DNA of 64,000 bases, taken from the NCBI GenBank assembly GCA_030295235.1, contig AP026123.1, positions 1,550,001 to 1,614,000 on the forward strand. The letters run 5' to 3'. The position numbers were made by a program, and so were the translations under genes. Origin of the DNA: Fistulifera solaris. Lineage: Eukaryota; Bacillariophyta; Bacillariophyceae; Naviculales; Stauroneidaceae. Numbering within the stretch: the stretch's first letter is position 1; each line of letters starts with the position of its first letter. Below, piece after piece: positions 13,517 through 25,400 of the stretch. The notes under the pieces were generated by a model, which was given only the letters and a program-made list of their open reading frames with translations, was not told the DNA's origin and searched no databases.

Positions 13517-14231
13517 TGCAATTGGTCGCCGGTCATGGTAGTAGAGATCTGCGCGAGAAAGATTAATGAGCGTGTGTATCGCTAGCTGAACAAGATGTAA
13601 GTTAAGGAACGTAATTGTTGCGTGGCAGTCGACTCTCTCGACATCAAACTTTCTTCCTTATTGTTCTTGTGATAGTTGTGAGTTTTTCTTGCTGTGTGGT
13701 GCAAATGAGTTGCGAGTTGCGAGGCCTTTTGTGCGAGGTGCGAATGTGCGACAACGATGACGTAATGATCAAAGTACAGTGACAACGACTGTCTTTTCAC
13801 GACTAAAATCATTCCACGTTATCGTGTACTGTACATATTTCACTAAAGTGCGAAATACTTTGAGTCCCTCAAAATGTAGGCAAGTATCATATAGTACCGC
13901 TCCGACAGATCCCTTTTCGTTCACTTTTTCTTTCAAGGAACGATCACTTCACAAAATCAACCATGGCAACATTTTTTGTTGCGATTCTCATTAAACGAAT
14001 ATTACGAAATATCATTATCGATCTCAATCGGAACCGTGATACCCTTTTGTTGGAGCTATACGGGCGAACACGCTCCGTAACATACGAGAATGTTTTACAA
14101 AATGAGTGACAGTGCTCATTCTGGATGTTCGACAGTCTAGAGACGAAACCAATGACCAAAAATCATTAGAAAAATAAGAGGCTGATGGTTGAGGAGCGAT
14201 ATTTAAAACTTTATTCGCGTCGTAGTCTATC
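13517..14231. other. Intergenic region, no gene seen
   Basis: About 700 bases of AT-rich sequence between the ankyrin gene and the 3' end of the decaying paralogue. Several 60-80 codon open frames occur but none has protein-like composition or a recognisable motif. Confidence 0.4.
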
Positions 14232-17200
14232 TCATAAGCTGATGGCAGCAATAGCTTCACGAACTTTTTCATCCGACTCGAACCAAACTACTTGGTTTTT
14301 ATTGTCGTATAAACCTTCCCCGTTGTAATTCGCGGACGTACCGAAGGCCCTTATCGTACTTGCGCCTGTATCTGGCAGTAAAATACAAACAACCTTCTAT
14401 CACGTCCTTTCGTGGTATGCATCGAATGTCGTAAACAGAATCTTCACGCTCGCTCTGTCTTTTCTTCGCTTTATCGTCAGGCTCGTCAAATGGACCGTAT
14501 CCATGAAAAAGATGCACTTCTGTTCTCCTCGCACACATCGAGGCCAGTGTCTACAACGACCCTTTTCCCTTTGCCAACATTTGTCCACGAGTCGGCTAGT
14601 GGCTCAATGGCGACACGGGTCTGCCTGTGACCCACAATCGCCTCGTTGCCCCTTACAGCAATCCAATCACATGCAGCCAATGTTCTATAAATGGCAAGCA
14701 TAGCGTCTGCCTTGGTTGGATACCACCAAAGATTCTGGGGGCGAAGCGTACTCCATTTTTACCCCCTTCATGCGTGAATAGATCCGGCTTGTTCTCATGT
14801 TTCGTACAACTCGAGTACCATTTCGTGTAACAAAGTTGCCCCGTTGACGAACGTTCCTCTAAAATTTCAAAACAGTCAACATCATGATCAGGAACGGGAT
14901 GAGCCTGTGATTTTTCAAGTATACGAGAGAGATGTTCACCCAGTGATCGGTATCGATGAATAAAACAGCATCGATCATGACGCTGACAACTTTGAGATGA
15001 TTCAAATTCCGTGCACCATTGAGGATCTTGAACACGCAGTTCGAGCCAAGCGGAAACGGACAAAATTGGGGTGGCGGGATCAATACTAGCTTCTTCGCAT
15101 GCATTGACATTCACCTGTCCGCGCGTGGAGAGCGAATCGCCTTCCGGCAAACAATCAGTTATGTGACCCACTTCTGGTTCAGCATCTTGAAGAAGACTTC
15201 GATGATTTCGAAATCGGTGTGACAGCGTCGTTTTGAGGGCCGTGAGACAAACCAATTTGATCAAGAACACAGGGTAAATTGCTATCCGGTAATAGTGGGC
15301 TAGGGATATGCTCCGACACCAGCTCACCTTCCTCAAGATGGCCATCGGTGAGACTCTGACACGCTGTTCGTTTCGCGAGCGATTTCAGCGCATTAAAGTA
15401 ATCATCTGCTCAATTTGTGATTTCCGTAGCTGCTGAAGCTCACCGATAAGCGCCAGCAAGGTGCTCTACTTTTGATGAGCCATGGTAAAGGGGAACAAAA
15501 CGGAGTTTTCAAAAGGGATCCGCACCTGCAGCTAGAACTGATTGAAATACTGGCACGTCGTACAAAGCGATCGCGGCGTGGAGAAGTGTAAAGTGCTTTT
15601 CAGCATCAAAATGAATGTCCACTGAGAGTTTGGCTCCTTTGGATTCATCCAAATCATTGTTGAATGATTGAATTGAATGTACGCCCTCACGAATATACTT
15701 AAGTGCTTCATCCTTTTTTCGCCTCTCGTCTGGGGTAGCTTTTCGGGAGACTCGAAAGTCTACATAGAAAGCCTCTCCAATTATCGTTGATGTCATTCTT
15801 GTGTAATCAGCATAATCACAACCCACTTTGAACGCAGATAGGTCAGATTCCAAGATTTCCACCGTACCCAGACATGTTGCAATGTTTACAGCGACAGGTT
15901 TCGCCATTATCCGAATTGCAGTCTTCCTATTTGTTTCCCGCGTATTTGTTAAAGCTGATGGAGTAAGACAGATTCGATACTTGAATGACCCTCGGATTCC
16001 AAGGATATCGAAGACTTGTAGGTAATGTGAATGTATCCCATGCCGACACCTGGTCTGCTTCAAGGTAAATGGAACAATGGTCATGGTTGATACTCTGTGG
16101 AAGTTGTAAGTTTCTTATTGCTACAACTTGGATATCGAATTTCTCCCAGAACCGGAACGCTCGGGCTAAGTTAATAGCTCGAAGTGTTCGCGCGCAAATT
16201 TTCAATAACTTATCCTTGTTTTCCCGATCGCTGCATTCGTTTTGTCGAGTAGCACTACGAGCCTCGGCGAAATGCTTAACTGTGAGCTCGTCTTTCTTTT
16301 CCGTTCTTTTGCCCTTCGTACGAGCAGGATGAATGTATTCAATCAGGTCGTATATAGTCCCTCTTGCAATCGCGTCTTCCAGACTAGCGAAACGAGAGTG
16401 ACAATCAGAAGTAAGCATGAGACCACTTTGTCGCGCCCTGAGTCTCTGCGCCGCATGCATGAGTGCTAACCTCGTTCGTCAGAATTTCGTCTCGGTAAAA
16501 TTTTTTTGTCGAGTCGAATCCATTAAAGTGCACTTTTCGCGACGCAACCGTAACAGTAGAAAACTTCTCCTTGAGGGGAAGACAATCAGGCTTTGAAACC
16601 CCATCCCACCCTTGTAAGCTCGGCCCCCGCCACTCTCCTTCGTCGCCCCATTGTGCTCCCCCGAAACCTGCTCCTGAATGAAGAAAAATATGGATTGTCT
16701 GAGTCATTAGCAAACCAGATTTCAAAGGGCAGCCTCTTCCTCCTAGCAACCATCATGTGTCTTTTAAGATCTTGCGGACCCCAGATGTGTCGGACATTAC
16801 TGCCTTCATCGATTTCGTCTCTGTGCGGCGGAGGACCGTCGTGTTTGTCAGTCAAGTGGCTGAGCTGCAACTTTTCGGTAAAAATTCCGATAATTATTGT
16901 TCCTGATTGAATTCGCTCGTCTTTCGAAGCCTGGCCAGTCGGAGAAACAGAAACGACTCTACATGTGTTCGAAAGACGATCGTAGACAGAATAGAATCCC
17001 AAAGGAAGTTCTGGGTCAAGTTTAGTTTTCAGGACTTCTTGATGACCAGTATCGATGTAAGTTTCAGCGCTTGGTTTTAAGTAAGTGCTGCACGCTATGG
17101 GTTCCTTCCTCGTACTTCCTTTTTGTCTCGTTTGTTGAGACATACCTTGTACACGTATACTTAGTTCCTCATACGCTATAACTTGTGATGGAAGCTGGTT

Positions 17201-19066
17201 CGGTATCGACGCTCTTAAAGAATAAAACTCGTTTGTTCTAACGTCCTTGTTCACTTGTGCTACGGTCTGTGAACCAATTCGATCACTTCGTCTCTCCGAT
17301 TGTTGGTGTATCCGAGCGCGAGTGTTTGACATACAATTTGCCTCTTGTGTAATGACTTCCCTGTCTCTATACCCTGATTGCATCTCATTTGTGTAAAACT
17401 TGCTTTCTCGCCTCGTAGTGTAATCGCAAGAAGCATCGGTTTGGTCCCCAAAATAGTATCATGTCGAGATCGTTTACGCTGTAAAACTTCTTCGACATAA
17501 TCTGTTCGCTTCCTACTTCGTGAATTAAGAGAAGTCGAAAAAAACTCAACATCGCCGGTTTTTCGTGGGGCGACGAGATCACATCTCGAGTTCCAATCCT
17601 TCTTTCCCCGATTCTCAGTTGCAGTTCTTCGTTGCTCCACCGTCAAAGCATAATTTCTCTCCGGAGAAGACGGTAAAGTCTCGCGACTTGAGCCTTTTTC
17701 TGGCAAACAAACTATTGACCTTTTATCAATACGCTTTAAGTCAATAGAACGCGCCAAACACAGCTTAATCAGGATTGTTTTTGCTCCTCGTTTGCGAACG
17801 TCTTCAATACGTTTTTTCAGCTCTTCGACAGTTTTACAAGATGAGCCACCGGCTTCCACGATGATGGCCCCAGCAGCAAGATTTTCTGGCGAAATGATGT
17901 CTGCAAGTTGACCCTTGAAAGCATTTTCCTTCTTCAAAACTAACAGCCCGACTTGCTGATCATCGAAGCTCTCCACTTTGACACCCAAACTTTGCGCAAT
18001 ATCCACTTTTACTACCACTTCAATCCCCTTAGTCTTCAAATGGTCAATGTTATATAATGCAATAAGTTCTCTGAGTTTAACCCCCAACGTGCAAAGAAAA
18101 GTTTAACTGTCTCTTTAGGACCTTCGATGCCGAGCTTCCACGTTTGCGGTCTTTCGTCCATTTTCCATACATACATTTTCAGCTTGGGTCGCAATCCGTT
18201 CTTCATGTGTTGCTGCTTGAAAATTTTGGCGAATTTGAAGATAAAACTTCTTGAAATGAACAGTTTCGTATTTCCTGGTAAAAAGCGCGGTACCTTTGAT
18301 TGAGCCCTAATGATAGTGTCCGCCTTTTCACTGATTGTTGACTTTTTACACCGCCTTTCTATACCAGCGATACTGCTCTCCAAGCTTTGTAACATGTGTC
18401 TCTCTTCTGATCGACAAATTCTATTGTCTAGAGTATTAACCATTCAATCTCCTCAGCGCGACAAATGGACTCCTCTATTCGCGCCAACATATCTGATTCC
18501 ATTTTAGCATAGCATTCTTGCGGAGGTTGTGCGTCAATCAAAGAAGTGAGTTGTTTGGAGGAGTGGGATGATCCAGGAGACGAAACAATAGGATAGTCAT
18601 CAGACCATTCCGCCTCCTGATCAAAAAGAGGACTTTCAATTTCGCCATCCATGTCTTCGTCAGCCTCCATCGCATTTTTATCTGCTGCGGCGAAAGAAGA
18701 CGACCTACGCATATTCGCATCATGGCGTTCTTGCTGATGAAAGTAAGCAATCGCCTGGTCATTGCTGGGTCTCGAAATATTTAATTGTGCATTCAGATCT
18801 AGTTGCCCATTGTTTCTTTCGATCAAACAGTCGTTGCTACCCCCTTCAAGAGGTTGAGGTTGCTGTAGTTGCTCTTGACTGTTCCCCCAATGGAGTCCAG
18901 AACCCATCTGATTGTGATATTGCTGCAAAGAATTATGATGTGGATCGGCAAATCCAGTTGCTGGTTCGCCGCCAAGTCGAAGCCCCGACACTTCGCGTTC
19001 TTCGATTGCGACAAGTGTCCGGTTCGATTCGACCCCACGCGTAGGGTCGTCTTCGTCGTTTTCCAT
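14232..19066 (-). pseudogene. Decayed paralogue of the large PDZ/ankyrin/CCCH protein at 22.4-28.0 kb
   Basis: Translated pieces align in order with the intact paralogue: acidic N-terminus with AEWSDDYPIVSSPGSSHSS, a coiled region, a first PDZ-like domain (QSLGVKVESF...LADIISPENLAAGAIIV), a second PDZ-like domain (LPLGFYSVYD), a conserved block LLKICARTLRAINLARAF, an ankyrin-like HFTLLHAAIALYD, and CCCH fingers (CQRHDRCCFIH; CRHWPRC). At least ten frame changes are needed over 4.8 kb. Many sit at G or A runs and could be sequence errors. Near 15.4-15.5 kb two stops, TAG at 15466-15468 and TGA at 15385-15387, have homologous residues in the same frame on both sides, which single indels do not explain. 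The disruption density is far above that in the intact copy. I infer a pseudogene, but a badly sequenced real gene is possible. Confidence 0.7.
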
Positions 19067-19189
19067 GACATTCACAAGCTAATTTTGGTATTATAAGCTT
19101 TTAAAAATCCCTGTTGTCAGGCGCTTTAACCACCCCACTCGATTCCACTGCAAAAGTCTTGTCAACGGTTTGTGACGAGTGATGATGCC

Positions 19190-19442
19190 CATGTTTTCTG
19201 GGCAAGAAAAAACTCTGCTCTACCAGATTTTCTGGGAAATTGAAAATAACACTCCCCCAGATTTTCTGGAAACGTGAAACACCACACCCCCAAATTTTCT
19301 GGAAACGAGAATTTATCACACTCCCACATTTTCTGGGAGGTGAAAATACAACTGGTCCAGATTTTCTGGACCAATGCAGATACCATCTGCCCAGATTTCC
19401 CGGGAACGTGAAAAACAACGGGTCCAGATTTTCTGGACCGCA
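19190..19442. repeat. Palindromic minisatellite array 2 (CCAGATTTTCTGG), about 38-bp period
   Basis: About seven units carry CCAGATTTTCTGGA or CCCAGATTTTCTGGGA dyads separated by words such as ACGTGAAAA and ATAACACTCCC. The reverse complement matches array 3 at 47.3-47.5 kb, including the spacer word TTTTCACGTTCCC. It lies between the 5' ends of the decayed paralogue and the dioxygenase gene, within the 19067-19733 intergenic region. I see nothing else in that region. Confidence 0.85.
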
Positions 19443-19733
19443 GTGTAAATAATAATGATGCGATGGATGTTTTTACTTTGAACAAAATGTGATGGTTTTT
19501 CTTCGACAGTGCTGCAGCGTAGAGCAATGAATCAATTGGGTACAATAACCGAAACAAACAATACAAGAATCCTACTCGACTGGCATTCGTTGCGGCCATA
19601 ATTTTTACTCTGCTTCTCGCATCACAAGAGGACTTGCGCATCATATTCATGACGATAGAAAGATTTACCCCTTCCTTCTGTGTTTCCGTTTCATTGGATC
19701 ATTCGGAACCGCATCAAGCCAATCTTCCGCAGC

Positions 19734-20622
19734 ATGTCATTAATAACTTTCAAAAGAGGGCTTTGTCGTGTTCCCCAACGCTTTGTCGGCCCAAGATGTG
19801 AAGGATCTCAACGAAGAGTTAGAGCGAGTTTTAGGCGGATCCTACGATCGCGATCAAGCCCCGGATAAAATACCCCGAATAAAGATCAAACCAAATGAGA
19901 GTATTCTTACCAAACAATCCGGAAAGGTTATTCAAGTCATTAACGTCCACAAATCCAATACGCTCTTTCGTCGTCTCGCATGTCATCCCACATTAGGACA
20001 GATTGTGGCCGAACTCGCCGGTTGGAAGCACGGTACTCGGCTAGCGCAAGATCAAATTTGGGCCAAACCTCCCGGAGCCAAGCCGTTGGCGTTTCATCGT
20101 GATTCGCCGTATTTCATGTTTGAACCGAATGATGTTGTAACGGTGTGGGTGGCTTTAGATGACATGGCCGACGATGTCGGTCCTCTCGAATACGTCCGAG
20201 GTAGTCATTTGTGGCAGACAAAACAGCACGTGGGATCAGCCAAGCAATTTTTCCAGTCAAATGGTGGAATGAAGCTGTTGCATAGTGCTGCTGTACAAGC
20301 GGGTGTATTGGATGAACACTACGGGGAAGAGGAATGTGCTAACCAGCTAGAGTTTGTGACCCTGCAAGGACTTCAGGCGGGTGGCATATCAATACACGAC
20401 GGACGAACTTGGCATGGTAGTGGCAAGAATAAGACAACAAATCGACCGAGACGAGGGTTGGGACTGCACTTTGTACCGGCAGAGGTTCGATTCACAGCAG
20501 AAGCAGTCAAAAGTTCCTTGTGGCGACACTATGTCACGGAAGATGTTGACCCTGCATCAATCATTCTGCCACAAGAAGATTTTCCATTGACATGGCAAGC
20601 ACCATCAGTATCAGAAGCCTAA
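19734..20622 (+). CDS. Phytanoyl-CoA dioxygenase (PhyH)-like Fe(II)/2-oxoglutarate oxygenase; one frame break
   Basis: This is a putative 2-oxoglutarate-dependent hydroxylase. Seen: the metal motif HRDSPYF (HxD) with a distal His in GRTWHGSGKNKT, followed by a basic run RPRRGLGLHF that would bind 2-oxoglutarate. GPLEYVRGSHLW is typical of the family's core. The long frame begins at GTG 19768, but in-frame upstream codons read KEGFVVFPNAL, the usual PhyH opening. Joining these to ATG 19734 (MSLITFK) needs one A fewer in the AAAA at 19752-19755, giving about 295 residues. An upstream exon is the alternative. No signal peptide. The substrate cannot be inferred. It converges on the Translin-TRAX gene with only about 55 bases between stops. 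Confidence 0.85.
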
Positions 20623-20677
20623 CAACAGTTCTATGACCGCGTATGGCAAAACATTATAAGGAGTAGTGTTCATTTCT

Positions 20678-22083
20678 TTAATCGTCTCGATTACCGTCTT
20701 CATCCTCTCCCTGGTTGGAATCCGTCGTAGGAACGATGCGGCCGCCGGCAGCTTCCGACAGGCTCATATCGTAGAGCATACGCTCCAATTTCTCCTCCGT
20801 GCGACGGACGCCTTCCAATTTCTTTTGCACGGGGCATCGTTCCAGGCTTTGTAGAGCCGAAAGGACCGAGGAAACACCCTGTAACGACAGCTCCACGGCG
20901 GATTTGTCGCGAGCCGTACCACGTTGCACAGCATAGCGTCCGATCTCACCCGTCAAATCACAAAGCCCCCAAGATACTCTTCCGGCTCAAGTGCTACCTC
21001 GGTAAAGTCCTCCATCTGGAGAAAGACTCCAGAAACCTTCGAGCTACAAGTACCATCAGAAAAGAACGCATTACCGTACAACCAGGCTCCAAAGAGACGT
21101 GCCTCGACGTACTCCTCCAGCACACCCGTAAATGAACCAGCAGTTCGTAAAAACGGTTCCTCTCGCACAATGGGCATCAAGTCTTTTTGAATACAATCGC
21201 GACACTCGTTCAGTAAATCACGAGTGCGTTTCGTATCCCCGCGATGGAGTGCAAAATGGATTGTTTCGCCGCCTTTTGACCGTCTCGACTTTTCTTGATC
21301 AACGATTCCCGCAATTCATCACGATGATCCATGCGATCTTTGAGAGCTTGTAATTCTTCAGTGGGTATGAGTGCAGCAGTCTCGGTCTTGATGCGTTTTG
21401 CTTCGGAAGTTTCCGCGTAGGATGTATCGTCCACCGTGGCTCCGGTAATAGATAGTTCGTAAAGCAATGTTTCCAACGCTTGTAGGCTATATTTGACGCC
21501 ATCGTACTTTCTACGGAGAGGACCGTTTCGAAAATCCATTTGCAGCAAAAAATTCTGACATTCCGTCACCAAACTCGCTGCCGCCTTGACCGACGCAACA
21601 TCCCGCACGGTCGCTCGCCCCAGTCCGTAACGTCGAAGTTCTTGCGTCAATCCCATGACGGCGCCGGCCAAATACTCCTCATCCGTAAGAGTCGGATACG
21701 ACCGAGTCAATTCGGAAAGTGACACGAGCGTCCCTGTTTCTAAAAAATGCTGAAACGATTCGAGACGAACAATATCTTCCATGCGATTCGACAAATTCGC
21801 CAAACGCGGTTCTCTCGGGAGTACTCAACAACACGTGTTGACAAGTCGTTCGCAAGGATTCCATCGCTCCCTTCTCTCCCACGTGTTCTTTCGATACATT
21901 CACAACGACTTGTAAGTGTCGCCACAGTTCAAACGCTTCCTGTCGTCGGGCTTCAACGGCCGTAATGCGTGCCGACAAAGCGGAAAGATCCAGCACATTG
22001 GCTGCAGCGTATTTGAGGGGAAGGCTCGGCATAGTCGAAAGGAAGCGAGTTATTGATTTTGTTGGAAAACAGCGTTTGATCAT
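20678..22083 (-). CDS. Single-chain Translin-TRAX fusion; three frame breaks
   Basis: Two translin-family domains follow each other. The first (about residues 20-220) has MEDIVRLESFQHFLETGTLV, YLAGAVMGLTQELRRYG and LRRKYDGVKYSLQALETLL, which is Translin-like. After a linker TEELQALKDRMD comes RESLIKKSRDGQKAAKQ, the TRAX N-terminal helix, then LEEYVEARLFGAWL and LCDLTGEIGRYAVQRG. These carry the E-x-x-E and D-x-x-x-E positions of the TRAX nuclease site. Translin and TRAX normally form the C3PO endoribonuclease from separate chains. The linker and both flanking domain parts sit in one uninterrupted frame (21803 to about 21245), so the fusion does not depend on the frame repairs. Slips occur near 20966-20970, 21237-21240 and 21817-21819. 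The start is ATG 22083 (468 residues) or 22032 (451); the longer form adds a basic leader that could target mitochondria. Confidence 0.85.
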
Positions 22084-22418
22084 TCCAACCAATTTGCTGT
22101 TTGACAACAAATACTTTTGTCAGCCTTTCACTGAAAATGCCGCCGCCTGGCGAAAGATTTTTGGGTGAAAGACCCAGGATTCTGTCGACGTACCGGTACC
22201 CCTATATAATTTTATATAGTAGCTTACTTTTTTGACGGTATTCGATCAGTCACGAAGCTTCGTGATTCCGCACAAATCAAAGCTAAGGTCATGCTACGTT
22301 TACCTGGCATGATCCGAATCGGACCATTGAGCATACCTGCTACTAAACTAGTGATAGTATGAGCTATTCAGAAGGTTAATAGAAAATGCATGTCTTCATG
22401 ACACTTATTATCATCATT
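22084..22418. other. Intergenic region, promoter side of Translin-TRAX
   Basis: About 330 AT-rich bases. CTATATAATTTTATATAG at about 22203-22220 can form a 7-bp AT stem and could be TATA-like for the minus-strand gene. No coding frame seen. Confidence 0.4.
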
Positions 22419-25400
22419 TTATTTGCTGGCGGCAATCGCTTCGCGTACCTTTTCCTCCGATTCAAACCAGAATAGCTCGTTCGTTTGATCGAAGAAACCT
22501 TCCCCGTTGTAGTTGGGGACGTACCGCAGCGCGTTATCACTCGAAAGCCTGTATCTAGCAGTGTAGTACAATCGACCTTCTCTCAAGTCCCTGCTTTTGT
22601 GAAACCGCACGTCGGAAGGGGCGTCGTTTGCATCAGGGCTTTGATCGTTCGCTCGGACATTCGTATCCGACGACGGGTGGAATGGACCATACCCGTGAAA
22701 GTATCTGCACTTTTGATCATTGTCTTTGCATCGAGGCCAGTATCTACAGCGACCTTTCTTCCTTTTCGATAAATTCGTCCATGTGTCGGCAACAATCTCC
22801 ATCTCGACAAACTTCGTCCATTGGTGCTGAACTGGCATTTTCTTCTGTTGAGCAAGCCAGTCGTGCGCGGCCATTACTCGTTGAAGCGCAAACAAAGCGT
22901 TCTCCCTTTTCGGATACCACCACACGTTCTGTGATGAAACGACTCCATCCTGTCCCCCTTCTACATAGAAAATCTGTTTCTCTCTTTTGTTCGAATTGCT
23001 AAAGTAGCCACTGGTGAACCAAACTTGTCCTGTCGACGATTTCTCCTCCAAAATCATACAACAGCTGGGATCATGGTCCGGCACGATATGCTTACGAGAC
23101 TTTTCGAGAATAAGATTGAAATCTCCATCAAAGGACCTGTACCTATGAATGAAATGACATCTATCATGACGCGGACAAGTCTGAGATTTCTCAAAATGCC
23201 TGCATAATTGGGTCTGTCGAACTCGTATGTCAAGCCAGTTAGGATGCTTTAAGATTGGGGTGATGCGCTCTGTCATAGTTTCTTGTTCCGCTCTCGTCTG
23301 AACATCGATAGAGGGCAAGTCACAATACAGAGGTTCTGACTCCGGTTCCATTTCTGCTGCATGGTTGGTGTCTTGGCCTGTGCTGCGCTCGTTCATGAGC
23401 AGAATCATTTGTTCAATTACCGATTTCCGTTGCCGATCGATGTCTCCGTTAGCACTAGCCGATTGCTGACTCATCTGTTGAGCCATGTCAACAGGCGAGC
23501 AATACGGAGTCCTATATAAAGGATTCGCACCCAGTTCAAGAGCTCTCTCCAACGTCGGTCCATCATACATTGCTATGGCGGCATGGAGGAGGGTGAAGTG
23601 GTGTTCGCTGCTTGAGTGCATGTCCAACGAAAGTTTGACCTCGCTAGATTCACCCAGATCTTTGTTGAACGTCTGAGTTGAAGTCAATCCTTCATTAATG
23701 TACTTTATCGCTTCATCCATTTTCCGTCTTTCATCTGGTGTTGATGTGCGAACAACACGGAAGTCTAAAAAGAAAGGCTCCCCAATGATCGTAGATAAGG
23801 TCCTCGAGTAGTCGGCATATTCACCATTAGCTGTGAATTCAGACAGGTCAGCCTCAGTAAGATCAATAGTACCCAAGAGAATTGCCGCTCCCGCATTCGT
23901 GGGTCTTGCCATCACTCTGATCTTGGTTGTTCTATTTGTCTCGATATATTTGTTGAAGCTGATGGAATAACAAAGATCAGGGATCTCTATCGCCGTCGGA
24001 TTCCAAAGGAGCGACCGACTTGACGGAAGTGGTACTGTATCCCATGCAGAAACCTGCTCCGCTTCAAGGTATATGTAACAATTGTCATGCTTGATACTAT
24101 GTGGTAGTCGCAGACATCTTATCGACGCTACATGAATATCGAACCTTTCCCAGTATGGGAATGCTCGAGCTAAGTTGATGGCGCGAAGCGTTCTCGCGCA
24201 GATCTTCAGTAGCTTATCCTTCATCTCGACGTCACTTGATGCGTTTGCTCTTGTCAAACTACGAGCATTAGAAAAATGTCTTTGCGTAAGCCCCTCTCTC
24301 ATTTCGTTTCTTCGAGAAGGAAAAATGTAATCAATCAAGTCGTAGACAGTTCCCCTTGATATTGCATCTTCCAGGGTTCTGAAGGTTAGGTTCAGATTAG
24401 CAGTTGAGCCAGAGCTTACGTCACTCGTCCGATGATCATCGCCGTTGGACTCGCTCGTCATATTCTCCGTTCGGACAAATACATGAATCGAATCCTTGCC
24501 ACTGAACTTCACCCTACGTGAAGGGACTGAGACAACGGCGGATTTCTCTTTGGCTTTCAACGCTTTTGGTGGCAGCACACCGTCCCAGCCAGCAAAATTC
24601 GGTCCCCGCCATTCTCCTTCATCGCCCCATTGCGCTTCCCGGAACCGGCTCTTGAATGAATCGAAGTACGGATTGTCTGAATCGTTGGCAAACCATACTT
24701 CAGTGGGCTGCCTAGCAGCCATAATGTGTCTCTTCAGATCTTGTGGACCCCAGATGTGACGAACATTACTTCCTTCTTCAACTTCGTCTTTGTAGCTAGG
24801 AGGACCTTCATCATTTTTGCTTGGACTAGCTCGGGTTCCAAGCACGAGATTGTTCTGATTGGTATTGCCATTTTTCGCTAAATTGGCCTCAGAAGTGCTG
24901 TCAGTTTGCGTCTTCTTCTCTACAAATATACCGACGAGCTTCGTTCCTGGCTGTATTCGATCGTCTTTGGAGGCCTGACCCATCTTACAAACAGAAACGA
25001 CTCGGCAAGATTCTGAAACACTATCGTAGATACAATAGAAACCCAAAGGAAGTGCCGGGTCAAGTTTAATCTTGAAGACCTCTTGATGATCAGTATCGAT
25101 ATGAATATTCGCGTGCATGTCGATGATAGTGCTCTCCTTGGGCGGAGAAATTTCGTTCGTCTTTCGTTCAGAAACACGGAAAGTTTGGGTCATGGGATTT
25201 CCATCGCTACGAGAGCTATTACCAACTGTCCGCATATCAGCGGTTGCTTCTTGCGGTGCCGCCTGCTGTGGCATCGAGGAAGAGTCGACTCCACGAGATT
25301 CGGGGCGTGCTTGATCAAAGGCTTGCCAACCAATTCGATTGGTGCTGTTGTCACTTGCTGACTGCCCAGCTACCTCGTTACTAGCAGCTTGCTCCCTTCT

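Noticed and set aside
20666-22110. Translin and TRAX parts considered as two adjacent genes
   Set aside because: One uninterrupted frame covers the end of the first domain, the linker and the start of the second, with no room for a promoter or stop.
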